Part shown: positions 33,295-46,144 of the stretch, in pieces
How positions within the stretch are numbered: the first letter of the stretch is position 1
How the letters are laid out: each line of letters starts with the position of its first letter
NCBI GenBank assembly: GCA_964618455.1
Contig: CAZUAQ010000010.1
Coordinates: 62,001-126,000 of the forward strand
Direction of reading: 5' to 3'
Source: CAZUAQ01 sp964618455
GTDB taxonomy: Bacteria > Planctomycetota > Phycisphaerae > UBA1845 > PWPN01
Length of the DNA: 64,000 bases
The notes under the pieces: model-generated
Database searches by the model: none
Told to the model about the DNA's origin: nothing
What the model saw: only the letters and a program-made list of their open reading frames with translations
Program-made: the position numbers and the translations under genes

Positions 33295-35984
33295 GTGCGC
33301 TTCGGCACGCAGGGGGGCTACGGATGCGACATGGTCACTCTAGCATTCACCAGTACGCTCTCGAACGACGGGGAACACCTGTGCCGGGTGCGTCCATGCA
33401 TGGCCCTTTATCGGACAATCGGGATGGTCCTCGGCCTCGTGATCTGGCTGATGATCGCCCTCCCCTGCCAGGCCGGCACGAACCCGCCTTGTGAATCCCA
33501 AATACCTTCGGTCGACATCGTGTCCAGCGGCTCGGTGGCGGTCGGCGCGCTTTTACTCGTTTCGGCCGGCGCGGTCTGCATGAGCGTCCAGCGTAGAGAC
33601 TCCACGCCCATTCCGAACGATCTCGACGAAAATCTCTCCCGCAAGCTCGCGCTGGTGGCGTTGAATACGGACAATGCCGTCGTCATCACCGATCCCGACG
33701 GCAAGCTGGAGTGGGCCAACGACGGATTCACCCGACTCACCGGGCATCGATTGGAGGATGTGGTGCATCGCAAGCCCGGTGACTTCCTGCAGGGCCCGGG
33801 GACCGATCCGAAAGCGGTCGAAGCCATACGCAAATGCATCCGCCGGCAGTGCGGCTTCCGCGTGGAGCTCGTAAACTACCGCACAAACGGTGATGCCTAT
33901 TGGGTGGAGATCGACGCCCAGCCGGTCATCGATGCGCAGGGGCGATTGATCCATTACATCGCCGTGGAAACCGAAGTGACTCAGCGGAAAATCGCCGAAG
34001 AGGATCTCAAGAAGGCCAAAGAGGAGGCGGAGCAGGCGAATCGAACCAAGAGCCAGTTCCTGGCCAACGTGAGCCACGAGATCCGGACGCCGATGAACGG
34101 CATCATCGGGATGANNNNNNNNNNATCGTCCTCGACAGCGAGCTTCAGCCTGATCAGCGGGAATGCCTGGAAGTGGTCAAGAACAGCGCGGACGCGCTGC
34201 TTCACATCATCAACGAACTGCTCGATTTCTCCCGCGTCGAGGCGGGGAGACTCTACCTGGATCACGCCTTCTTCGATCCACGCAAACATCTTGCCGAGAT
34301 CCTGAAAACGCATGCCGCCTCCGCGGCGAACCAGCAGGTCGATCTCGTCCTGGACGTGCATCGCGACGTACCCGCTCACGTCGGCGGCGACCCCGGACGG
34401 CTTCGGCAGGTCGTCACGAACCTGGTCGGAAACGCCATCAAGTTCACCCGGTCCGGCGAAGTGGTGGTCCAGGTCACGCCGGCCGAGGCGAACAACCGCG
34501 AATGTCGACTTCGCTTCTCCGTCAGCGACACGGGAATCGGCATCCCCCCCGACAAGCAGGACATGATTTTCGAAGCATTCGCCCAGGTGGAAGACAGCAA
34601 GACGCGCCATCACGGTGGAACCGGCCTCGGGCTCGCCATCTGCAAGCGAATCGTGGAAGCGATGCAGGGATCAATCTGGGTGGAAAGTGAATTGGACCAG
34701 GGCAGTACATTTCACTTTACGGTGCTCCTCGGCAAGGGAGGCGCGGGCTCTCGGCCGGCTTCGGCTTTCAGGGCGCTGGCGGACCGCCGCATCCTGATCG
34801 TCTCGGACAGTGAAGCGTCGCGCCACGCGCTCCGAGAACTGTTCGCCACCTGGAAGCTCGAGCCCGTGCTCGCCGATGCCGCATCGCTCGAACGCGAGGA
34901 CGTTCAGGGAACGGCCTCCAGCGCATCGTTCGACCTCATCCTTGCAGACTGCTCGATCCATTCCGAATGGAACGAAGCGCTGCTCCGTGCACTAAGTACC
35001 GAAGCGTACAGGCACATTCCGGTCCTCCAAATGCTGCCCTTCGCGGAGTACCACCGTCGCGAGAAGCGCTTGACAGCGGAATACCATCAACGACTCTGCA
35101 AGCCGTTCAGCCCTGAGGAGCTTCTCGAGGCGATGCTGCGGCATTTCCAGATCGACTCACCCGACTCCGAGCTTGCCGACGGAAAGCACACTTCCAGCGC
35201 TCGAGACGCGGACGCCCCCGGGGAATCACAGCTCCACGTTTTGCTGGTCGAGGACGATACGACGAACCAGGTGCTCGGGCGTCGTCTGCTGGAGAAACTG
35301 GGTCACACCTGCGAGGTCGTGGCGAACGGGGCCGAAGCTCTGGAGCGGGTCGACCGTCCCGAAGCGCCGGGCATTGATCTCGTTTTCATGGATCTGCACA
35401 TGCCGAAGATGAACGGGCTTGAAGCCACGAAGGCGCTGCGTGATCGCGAGGAAACCTCCGGCGGACATCTGCCCATCATCGCCCTGACCGCCGACGCCAT
35501 GCCGGGCGACAAGGAGAAATGCCTTCAGGCCGGAATGGACGACTACCTGAGCAAGCCCATCCGATTGGAAGCGCTGCGCAGCATGGTTCAGCATTGGCAA
35601 GCTCGAATCGCGAAGGGCTTTACGCCGGCACGCGCTCCAGCACGGTCTCCCGGCATTTTCTTCGACGCACAAACCGTCCTGGAACAGATGGGGGGCGACG
35701 AGGCGGCGCTCATGGACCTGCTGGAAATCACTCAGAAGAATCTGCCGTTGCTCTACGCGCAGCTACGGGAGGCTCACCGAAAGGGCGCTGCCGAGGACCT
35801 CTCCTGGATCGCGCGGCGGATGACGGGCGTCGCGGAGACGCTGGCCGCCAAGGATCTGCGCGCACTCGCAATCCGTCTCGAACAGGCAGCCACGGAAAAT
35901 ACGGCCGGTCTCGACGACATCCTCGAGGAACTGAGACTGACCATCAGAAACCTGGACATCGCCCTGGAAGCCTATCATGCGTGA
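33295..35984 (+). CDS. Hybrid sensor histidine kinase (TM-PAS-HisKA-HATPase-REC-like-REC-Hpt-like), interrupted by a scaffold gap
   Basis: Coding sequence runs 33295-34114 and resumes at 34125 in a different frame after ten Ns, so this entry joins two pieces of one gene. GTG start with GAGGA 6 nt upstream. Two membrane segments lie at ~42-60 and ~78-97, a PAS domain at ~115-230, the H-box FLANVSHEIRTPMNGIIGM with H261, then the HATPase N box (LVGNAIKFT), G1 (DTGIGI), F box and G2 (GTGLGLAI). A first receiver-like domain (RILIVSDSEASR...ILADCS...CKPF) has an altered acidic pocket. The second receiver is intact (LLVEDDTTNQ, FMDLHMPKMNG, LSKPI). The C-terminal ~110 residues resemble an Hpt domain, but the A-H-x-L-K-G box reads ARRMTG, so the phosphoacceptor His is replaced. 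Signal and partner are unknown. Confidence 0.85.
34115..34124. other. Ten-N scaffold gap inside the histidine kinase gene
   Basis: Reading frames do not match if the gap is exactly 10 nt. The kinase consensus after the H-box is GM-T-E-L-x-LD-x-EL, and the flanks read ATG A[gap]ATC GTC CTC GAC; five missing bases supplying the rest of a Thr and a Glu codon would restore both frame and consensus. Confidence 0.9.
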
Positions 35985-36013
35985 ATGCATGAACCCGCAG
36001 GAGCCTGTTTCCG

Positions 36014-36039
36014 GGACGGTGTGACTCTATCCGTCCTTT
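36014..36039. terminator. Weak hairpin between convergent genes
   Basis: GGACGG (36014-36019) and CCGTCC (36031-36036) can pair around an 11-nt loop and are followed by TTT. It lies in the 81-nt gap between the kinase and the activase genes, which converge here. Confidence 0.3.
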
Positions 36040-36065
36040 GCCGCACGCTCGGGGCACGTCTCTCC

Positions 36066-39962
<3,897 letters not shown>

Positions 39963-40034
39963 GATGACTATCCCGTCTGTTGAAACTCAAAGTAACCCGG
40001 TACACCATCCTCGACCACGATCCCCACATAGGCG

Positions 40035-41867
40035 TTACACGGCCACCGGCTCTTCCGCGGCGACGCGCTCCATGCCCTTGGCCTGCCATTCGGGATCGGA
40101 CTTCATCAACTTCGCCACGTGCAGCACGAAGTTGGCCGCCTTGCTGATCACGCCCTCGTGATGCGGGACCTTCTGCAGCGGGCGACGCAGCTCGCGATGC
40201 TCCGCCACGTACGCACGGATTTCCTCGATGGTGTATTCCGTCGAAGACACCGCCTTCTTGAACTCGTCCTTGCACTTGACCTTCGCCTCGCCCAGCGCCA
40301 TCTGTGTGCGGCTGTGGGCGTTGATGTCGCCCTCACCGGAGGTCTCGATCGGCAGGAAAATCAGATCAGGGAAGTGCGACACCACCGCCGCCTGCGCGCC
40401 GTCGGACTGCGTGCTCGGCATGCAGCCGAACGGCTTGAGACTCAGCACCATGTGGCACAGGCTCTTGTTGCAGTAGTAGATGGCCTTGGCGACCTCGAGG
40501 TGCCCTTCGCCGCCACCCGAGCGGCTGTTGTAATACGGGTGCCCCATGCGCTGCAGTTCGAGCTGATTGGCCAACTCGTGGGCGGTGCCCCCGAGGGCCT
40601 CGCGGAGTCGCTCGAACTCGCGGAACAACACCTTCTCCGCCAGGGAGAACGTGAACAGCTTCTTGCGGTATTGTGCTTCCTTGCTGAGCTTGCCGCCGAT
40701 GTCGAAACGGCCCAGTGCCGCTTCACCCTCGGCCAGACCGCGACGATCCTTGCAGGCGGTGCGCGCCTGGTTGATCAGGTAGGCGATCCACGTGCCGATC
40801 GGCTCGACGAGTACCTCCGCCCCTTCACGCTCGAGGAACGGGAACATGTTGAAGTTGCCGTCGCCCTCCGTGGTCTGCGCCCAGAATTCGCCCGTGATTT
40901 TGACGACCGGCTTGGGACGCGTGTAGTCGACCTCGATCTCCTCCTGCATCATCTTCGCGCATTCCTCGAAGACCGACGTGTAGTAATCGCTCTTGAGCTG
41001 ATCGAGGAACTTGGCAGCCTCCGCCTTGTCGTTGACCGGCGCAATCTTGCTGAGGAAGCTGCTGAACATGCCGCCATGGACATCGTCGTAGTTCTTCGAA
41101 CGCAGCCGCTCCTGGCACATGGCCACGCATCGCTGGAACACCTCGTCCGTCTTGCCCGGCTCCACCTCGTACGGGCGAATCTGGTACGCCACCTCGTTGA
41201 GCAGATCGCCCATCAGCATGCCGTTGATCAAGCTGAGGAAGAAGTTGATGTTGAATTCCAGGCCCGCTTCGACCTCGCTCTGATTGAGTCCACCACCCTG
41301 CTGGAAGAGCAGAACGCGGAACCCGTCGAAGCCGCTGTTCTGCAACGCCAGACGATACTCCGCCTCGTACATGCCGAAACGGCACGGCCCGCACGCCCCG
41401 GCAGTGATAAAGACGTAGTCCTCCAGGATCTGCTCGGTCGGCATGTTCTGTTTGTCGCGCAAGTCGCGCAGGTAGTTCACCAGCGCACCGACGGTGAAAT
41501 AGGTAGGGTTGCACTGGCCGTTGTTGCCGAACTCCTTGCCCGCCTGGAAATCCGCCTTGCGCGGCGTCGGCACCAGGCCGACCTTGTAGCCCAGACCTTC
41601 CAGACCTGCGAGGATCAACTCCTCGTGGCGCAGCGTCAGTCCGCCGAACAGGATCGTCGTCGTTTCGCGCTCCTGCTTGGTGAAGGGACGCTCTTCGGGA
41701 CGCCGGAAGTGGCTGATCTGCTGGATGTTGAGGCCGGCCTCGGCCATCAGCCGCTCACGCTCGGAATCGAGCCGGGCTTGAATATCCTGGCCGGCAATCG
41801 GCAGAGACACCGACTGGGACTGAATTTCGGAACCGTTCTCGCGCACAGAAGTGGTGGATTCGTGCAT
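40035..41867 (-). CDS. 2-hydroxyacyl-CoA dehydratase/reductase-like subunit (COG3581/DUF2229-type)
   Basis: 610 residues with GAGGTC before the ATG. The protein is of the kind usually found beside, or fused to, the activase-type gene downstream. Cysteines occur in motifs expected to hold an iron-sulfur cluster: GNNGQCNPTYFTVG (~116), ITAGACGPCRFGMYEAEY (~155) and LKPFGCMPSTQSDGAQ (~482). The family is related to HgdA/HgdB and benzoyl-CoA reductase subunits, but the CoA substrate and reaction of this large stand-alone form are not known to me. The two genes likely form an operon transcribed from the 380-nt region upstream. Oxygen sensitivity is expected from the cluster types. Confidence 0.8.
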   Translation of the reverse strand: MHESTTSVRENGSEIQSQSVSLPIAGQDIQARLDSERERLMAEAGLNIQQISHFRRPEERPFTKQERETTTILFGGLTLRHEELILAGLEGLGYKVGLVPTPRKADFQAGKEFGNNGQCNPTYFTVGALVNYLRDLRDKQNMPTEQILEDYVFITAGACGPCRFGMYEAEYRLALQNSGFDGFRVLLFQQGGGLNQSEVEAGLEFNINFFLSLINGMLMGDLLNEVAYQIRPYEVEPGKTDEVFQRCVAMCQERLRSKNYDDVHGGMFSSFLSKIAPVNDKAEAAKFLDQLKSDYYTSVFEECAKMMQEEIEVDYTRPKPVVKITGEFWAQTTEGDGNFNMFPFLEREGAEVLVEPIGTWIAYLINQARTACKDRRGLAEGEAALGRFDIGGKLSKEAQYRKKLFTFSLAEKVLFREFERLREALGGTAHELANQLELQRMGHPYYNSRSGGGEGHLEVAKAIYYCNKSLCHMVLSLKPFGCMPSTQSDGAQAAVVSHFPDLIFLPIETSGEGDINAHSRTQMALGEAKVKCKDEFKKAVSSTEYTIEEIRAYVAEHRELRRPLQKVPHHEGVISKAANFVLHVAKLMKSDPEWQAKGMERVAAEEPVAV

Positions 41868-42247
41868 GGACGACCTCGCTCGTTTGGAGGGCCTGCCCGG
41901 TGTGGTGGCGAGCGGCCCGAAGGTTCACGTCGATCTTTATTCTTGTTCGAAACGCCTCCGGCATGCCGGAAGCAACTTAGTGTTTACTAACTCCGGGCGT
42001 AAATGTGATTTCCGTCCGCTCGGATCCAGTCTCATCAATTCCACAATAGAAAGACAGGCCTAAACTAGTGATTGCTAACTTACCCTTCGGCAAAAATATA
42101 CTCCACGATTGACGCGGATGCAAACACTTTTTTCAGTCCTGCATAATAAGATCGTACGAAGACGCTAAGGTGATATGCAATAAGGACTTATGATCCTAAA
42201 TCCAGGCAAAATGGGAATGTGGGACTGGGCAAGATAGAGTAGGGACC
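41868..42247. other. 380-nt intergenic region with a palindrome and a repeated TAGTG-CTAAC motif
   Basis: No gene is supported. The sequence is AT-richer than its surroundings. It contains the perfect 14-bp palindrome TCCGGCATGCCGGA (41957-41970) and two related 15-mers, TTAGTGTTTACTAAC (41977-41991) and CTAGTGATTGCTAAC (42065-42079), matching at 12 of 15 positions, 88 nt apart; the first is itself a TTAGT/ACTAA inverted repeat. These are likely control sites for the downstream activase operon. Confidence 0.5.
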
Positions 42248-42898
42248 TCACGGCGTAATCGTGTTTTCGGCCCTGCGGATCATCTCCTTGAGGTGGCCGA
42301 GCAAGGCGATCTTGGGAGCATTGACCAGGGCCTGGATGCCGAGCTCGCCTATGAGGATCTGACGCATTTTCCAGCCCTCCGGCGTTTTCATGCAACGAAT
42401 CCGCCATTCGCTGGGCATGCTGCGCGCCTCTCCCCAGCGATCGCTGCGAAGTTCGCAGTTCACGCGGAAATCGACCGTGGCTTCACCATCGCCGACTTCC
42501 ACCCGGCTGATCCCGACCTGGGCTTCATCGATTCGATTGATCTGAAGCCCGATGTTGCAACCCTGCACGAAAACGAGCTTGGACACGTTATCGGCATCGA
42601 CGCCCATGCCGATGCGGACGCCATCGGGATGCACGGCATTTTCGATCGTGCTGAGATCCCCTTCGTCCACGGCATCGACCAGTTCCACGACCAGGCTCCG
42701 CAGCCGCTCTCGGTCCGTGACGACGGCAAACTGCAGCATCAGCATCACGGCGCAGACCCCAAGAGTGATCCAGACGGTGCGACGGCTTTCCGGGGTGAAG
42801 CGGCGTCGATGCAGAGCAAGCACGACAGCCAGAGCGATAAACTCCGCCACCAGGAGGAGGACCAGATCCTCGAACAGCAGTCGTACCATGAATTCCAT
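42248..42898 (-). CDS. Membrane-anchored NTF2/SnoaL-like hypothetical protein
   Basis: 216 residues. Two N-terminal hydrophobic helices (LVLLLVAEFIALAVVLAL and VWITLGVCAVMLMLQFAVV) place the rest on one side of the membrane. Residues ~70-190 follow the NTF2-like pattern: a helix LVVELVDAVDEGDLSTIENAVHPD opening the cone, four strands (EAQVGISRVEV, EATVDFRVNCEL, PSEWRIRCMK) and the typical 'TPEGWKMRQI' near the end. No catalytic residues can be named. Similar small anchored proteins in planctomycetes have unknown roles. Confidence 0.7.
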   Translation of the reverse strand: MEFMVRLLFEDLVLLLVAEFIALAVVLALHRRRFTPESRRTVWITLGVCAVMLMLQFAVVTDRERLRSLVVELVDAVDEGDLSTIENAVHPDGVRIGMGVDADNVSKLVFVQGCNIGLQINRIDEAQVGISRVEVGDGEATVDFRVNCELRSDRWGEARSMPSEWRIRCMKTPEGWKMRQILIGELGIQALVNAPKIALLGHLKEMIRRAENTITP

Positions 42899-42982
42899 GA
42901 TTACTGAATTCTACCCCCACCGCCTCACGAAGTCGCGAATCGAGATTGCGAAGGAAAGGCCGGGATCGGCGGCGCTGAACAG

Positions 42983-44047
42983 TCAGGTCTCGCAGGAGGT
43001 GATGCTCGCGCCGGCGGCCACGAGATCTCCAGGCTGTTCCTTGCGGCGCACCTCGGGCCAGTCGCGATCTGCAGCGTACCACCGATTGAGCACGTCCATC
43101 CACTCCTCGCTCCGGCTGACGCGGATGAAGGCGTTGCGCACATCGAGGCTGTGTGGATGAAGCTCGCTGTACTTGATGCCGAACTTACGCATCATACGCG
43201 AGCCGCGCTCGGACCCGTGAACCTCCAGCGACCAGGCGTGGTGACGGATGAGCGTTTCACGCTGCTCGGCGATGGTGGGCGGCGGCGGAAGCGGCTGGCC
43301 CGCAAGCAATGCCCTGCACTCGCGGAAGATCCATGGATTGCCGATGCAGCCGCGGGCGACCGTTACCCCGTCCACGCCGGTCTGCTCCATCATGCGCAGG
43401 CAGTCTGCGGCGGAGAAGAGATCGCCGCTGCCCAGGACGGTGCGATCGCCCACGTGCCGCTTGACCTGCGCGAGGAATTCCCACCGACTGGGGCCGACAT
43501 AACGCTGCTGAACTGTGCGGCCATGAACGGTGACGGCATCAATGCCGATTTCGAACGCGCCGTCGAGGATCCTGAAGAAGTGGTGCTCGCTATCGAGCGA
43601 ATCGTCCATGCCGCGTCGCATCTTGACGGTGACCGGCGTGCGCCCCGCCACGGCTTCATGAACACGCCGCACGATCGCCAGCGCCGTCTCGGGATCGGAG
43701 AGCAAAAAGCCTCCACGACATCGGCCCAGCACCTTCTTCACCGGGCAGCCGAAGTTGATGTCGACCACGTCGTACCCCGCGCGCACCAACTCATCCGCGG
43801 CCAGGGCGAAGGCCTCCGGCTCGGCGCCCATGAGCTGCCCCCCGACCGGATGATCATCCTCAGCCACCTGCGTGATCTGTTTGCGCTTCTTGCCGCGCGT
43901 GAGCACGGTCTGGTCGAGCACGACTTCGTTGATCGTGTAGGCCGCACCGTGCATGCGCGCGACGCGACGCATGGCCAGATCGCTGTAGCCGCTCAGCGCC
44001 GCCTGCACGATGGGAAAGTCGAATTGGAGAGGACCGATACGAAGCAT
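42983..44047 (-). CDS. dus: tRNA-dihydrouridine synthase
   Basis: 354 residues of the FMN-dependent Dus family, which reduces specific uridines in the D-loop of tRNA with NADPH. The barrel shows the family order: PIVQAALSGYSDLAMRR at the N-terminus, QLMGAEPEAF (~71), INFGCPVKK with catalytic C101, VTVKMRRGMD (~150), DAVTVHGRTVQQRY (~185), VLGSGDLFSAADC and VARGCIGNPWIF for phosphate binding. Among the subfamilies it is closest in pattern to DusB. The ATG at 44047 lacks a Shine-Dalgarno sequence, and a TACAAT box at 44063-44058 would start transcription a few bases before it, so the mRNA may be leaderless. Confidence 0.93.
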   Translation of the reverse strand: MLRIGPLQFDFPIVQAALSGYSDLAMRRVARMHGAAYTINEVVLDQTVLTRGKKRKQITQVAEDDHPVGGQLMGAEPEAFALAADELVRAGYDVVDINFGCPVKKVLGRCRGGFLLSDPETALAIVRRVHEAVAGRTPVTVKMRRGMDDSLDSEHHFFRILDGAFEIGIDAVTVHGRTVQQRYVGPSRWEFLAQVKRHVGDRTVLGSGDLFSAADCLRMMEQTGVDGVTVARGCIGNPWIFRECRALLAGQPLPPPPTIAEQRETLIRHHAWSLEVHGSERGSRMMRKFGIKYSELHPHSLDVRNAFIRVSRSEEWMDVLNRWYAADRDWPEVRRKEQPGDLVAAGASITSCET

Positions 44048-44131
44048 GGCAATTCAGATTGTACCAGAAGCGGAATTGGTCACGAAAAGGCGTACGAAGC
44101 AAAGGAAGAAACTCTTGTGCTTCTCTTGTGA

Positions 44132-44626
44132 TTAATTTTGTGACTGGCGCACGCCGCGGAAGCTGCCGAGATCGCCGGCGTCATTGTTGGTGTCTTCGAA
44201 GGCGACGCAAAAGGTGTCGCCGCCATCGTCGAAGATGAAGGTGACGTCGGCGATGTAGTCGCGGTCGCCGTTGATGGGCGTCATGACGAGTGCGAGACGG
44301 TTGCCTTGAAGTTCGGCAAAACCGCTGTCCACCCGCCTCAGCCCGGCGAAATCGTATGTCGTGTCGGTGACGCGAACGCGGTTGCCGTCCTGCTCGAAAG
44401 TTATCGTGCCGGACAGTCCGAACGAGGCACCGCTCTCCTGGTTCGCGCCTTCGCCGGAGTAACGATAGACGCCGTTGACATTGATGGCCGCCTGGGCATC
44501 CTCGATGGCGCAGGAATCGACATCGACGGGTATGATCGCGCAACTCGTCCCTACCAACAGCACCAGTCCCGTTCCTGCCACCGCCATGGCCAGGCCGATG
44601 GTCCAGGATGCATCAACTTTCCTCAT
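44132..44626 (-). CDS. Hypothetical lipoprotein
   Basis: 164 residues. The N-terminus is a lipoprotein signal (IGLAMAVAGTGLVLLVGTSC) with Cys at +1. The mature part (~135 residues) is predicted from sequence texture to be beta-rich (GLSGTITFEQDGNRVRVT, YIADVTFIFDDGGDTFCV), like small beta-barrel or sandwich lipoproteins of unknown function. GAGGTG precedes the ATG at a normal distance. It is followed by the tRNA-dihydrouridine synthase gene with an 84-nt gap, and no functional link is evident. Confidence 0.75.
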   Translation of the reverse strand: MRKVDASWTIGLAMAVAGTGLVLLVGTSCAIIPVDVDSCAIEDAQAAINVNGVYRYSGEGANQESGASFGLSGTITFEQDGNRVRVTDTTYDFAGLRRVDSGFAELQGNRLALVMTPINGDRDYIADVTFIFDDGGDTFCVAFEDTNNDAGDLGSFRGVRQSQN

Positions 44627-44788
44627 CGTTCACCTCGAACTATGACTGTCGAAATGGATTGCCATGACATAATCAGCTATTGCGATTCGTCCTACGGGAG
44701 TCGTCATTTCCTCCAAGTATACTCCTGACCGCGAATCACTTATGTGACCCGGTATGGTAGCCCCGTGGGATGCCAAAGAGAAGCTTGC

Positions 44789-45541
44789 TCAGCGCAGGGA
44801 AGCTGCCTCTCTGCCGGTATGCAGAGGGTTTGCCGCATTCGTGCGGACGCGTCCGGGCTTGTGATGAATACTCCGATCGTGACGTTTCCGGGGATGATCG
44901 TCAGGGGCGACACCGGCCTCAGCCGACACCTCGGTATCGGTCTCCGCCGTCGCGATCATCACCCGCTGCCGGCGGTAGAGATACAGCGTCAGCACGATGA
45001 GCGAAGTCATCAGTACGGTGAAGAGCACGAGGTGCCCGGCGAAGCGGACATCTCGCTTGATTTGCTCAATACTGTGTCCGAAATAGTGCCCGAGCAACAC
45101 GAAGATCGGCACGCTGATGCACGCGGCCAGACCATTGACGACGGTGAACGTCGAAATGGGCACGCGAAGGACGCCGGCGGTGGCAAAAATGACCGCTCGC
45201 AGGCCCGGCAGGAACCGCGCAAAGAACAAAATTTTCACGCCGTGTTTGCGAAAGAGTGACTCCGCCATACGCAGCCGCAGCGGCGTGATCATGCGACGCA
45301 CAATGCGATGCCGGACGATCTGCCGCCCCCAGCGCCTGCCCATGGCGTAGAGCGCGAGATCGCCGACCAGCACGCCGGCAAAGCCGACGATCATCATCAG
45401 GGGAAGCTGCGCCAGGCCCCTGTGGCAGAGGTATCCGCCCGTCAGCAGTAATGCGTCTTCGGGGATCGGGAATCCGAACCCGGCGGCGATGAGCCATAAG
45501 AGAATCGCGAGGTAAGGGAGATGTTCCCAGAACTCCGGCAT
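44789..45541 (-). CDS. DedA-family membrane protein
   Basis: 250 residues from the ATG at 45541; a GTG at 45556 is an alternative. The SNARE-associated/DedA core is present: GFGFPIPEDALLLTGGYLC near the start, FAGVLVGDLALYAMGRRWG (~60-78), and the loop FRKHGVKILFFARFLPGLRAVIFATAGVLRV (~100-130) with the conserved F/A-R-F-x-P-G-x-R motif. Members transport or flip undecaprenyl phosphate or phosphatidylglycerol-type lipids, or affect membrane homeostasis. Five hydrophobic segments are seen, then a polar, His/Arg-rich tail of ~45 residues. The gene is divergent from the cysteine-cluster gene at 45674 with about 130 nt between them. Confidence 0.9.
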   Translation of the reverse strand: MPEFWEHLPYLAILLWLIAAGFGFPIPEDALLLTGGYLCHRGLAQLPLMMIVGFAGVLVGDLALYAMGRRWGRQIVRHRIVRRMITPLRLRMAESLFRKHGVKILFFARFLPGLRAVIFATAGVLRVPISTFTVVNGLAACISVPIFVLLGHYFGHSIEQIKRDVRFAGHLVLFTVLMTSLIVLTLYLYRRQRVMIATAETDTEVSAEAGVAPDDHPRKRHDRSIHHKPGRVRTNAANPLHTGREAASLR

Positions 45542-45608
45542 GCAACACCCAAACACATGAAGGCGACAGGCAAACCTCTATACGGTTTGCGATTCGGGGA
45601 CGCAAGGG

Positions 45609-45636
45609 TTACGTTGGTTTTATCGGCAATTATGAT
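45609..45636 (+). promoter_or_regulatory. Candidate promoter of the cysteine-cluster gene pair
   Basis: TTACGT (45609-45614), 16-nt spacer, TATGAT (45631-45636), 38 nt upstream of the ATG at 45674. It lies in the divergent gap shared with the DedA gene. Confidence 0.4.
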
Positions 45637-45673
45637 CGGGCGGGACAATCGCTTCGCAGCAGGTCGCAGATTG

Positions 45674-46144
45674 ATGGCAAGTGAGAAGTGGTACAAAGGT
45701 GGGCTTCGTTTTTCCTGCACGCAGTGCGGCAACTGCTGCACGGGCGAACCAGGCTATGTCTGGGTCACGCGCGAGGAGATCGGGCGGATCGCCCGCCATC
45801 TCGGGCGCGAGGACGAATGGCTGCCGAAAACGGATCTGCGGCGCGTCGGGTTCAAATACTCACTCACGGAGCGCAAAAACGGAGACTGCGTCTACCTGCA
45901 ACGCAACGAGAAGGGGCAGCGCTTCTGCGGAATTTACCCGGTCCGGCCGCTGCAGTGCCGGACGTGGCCGTTCTGGACGTACAACCTGCGTTCGCCCCGC
46001 GACTGGGCTGAGGCGGCGGAGATGTGCCCCGGCATGAATAACGGAAAGAAGCACAATTTCGTCGCCATCGAGGAGGTCCGCCTGAAGAAGTCGTGGGACG
46101 TGGGCGAACTGGATCAGAAGAAAGCGAAATCCCCGGATACGTGA
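45674..46144 (+). CDS. YkgJ-family cysteine-cluster protein
   Basis: 156 residues from the ATG at 45674, chosen because an earlier start would run into the divergent DedA gene and AGG lies at a suitable distance. The CxxCGxCC motif (FSCTQCGNCC, C15-C22) opens the protein, and GDCVYL, FCGIYPVRPLQCRTWPFW and EMCPGM supply the remaining cysteines of the YkgJ-type zinc- or iron-sulfur-binding fold (PF03692). Function is unknown; members are thought to bind metal. The stop overlaps the start of the next gene (GTGA), which encodes another protein with the same kind of cluster. Confidence 0.88.
   Translation: MASEKWYKGGLRFSCTQCGNCCTGEPGYVWVTREEIGRIARHLGREDEWLPKTDLRRVGFKYSLTERKNGDCVYLQRNEKGQRFCGIYPVRPLQCRTWPFWTYNLRSPRDWAEAAEMCPGMNNGKKHNFVAIEEVRLKKSWDVGELDQKKAKSPDT

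Noticed and set aside
40119..41990. 623-codon plus-strand frame opposite the COG3581-type gene
   Set aside because: Arg/Leu/Val-rich translation typical of an antisense shadow; the minus-strand protein has clear cysteine motifs.
42165..42290. Minus-strand peptide RKHDYAVRSLLYLAQS resembling an Rrf2-type regulator N-terminus
   Set aside because: The match is only about 13 residues, partly overlaps the end of the 216-residue gene in another frame, and no helix-turn-helix follows; chance similarity is more likely.
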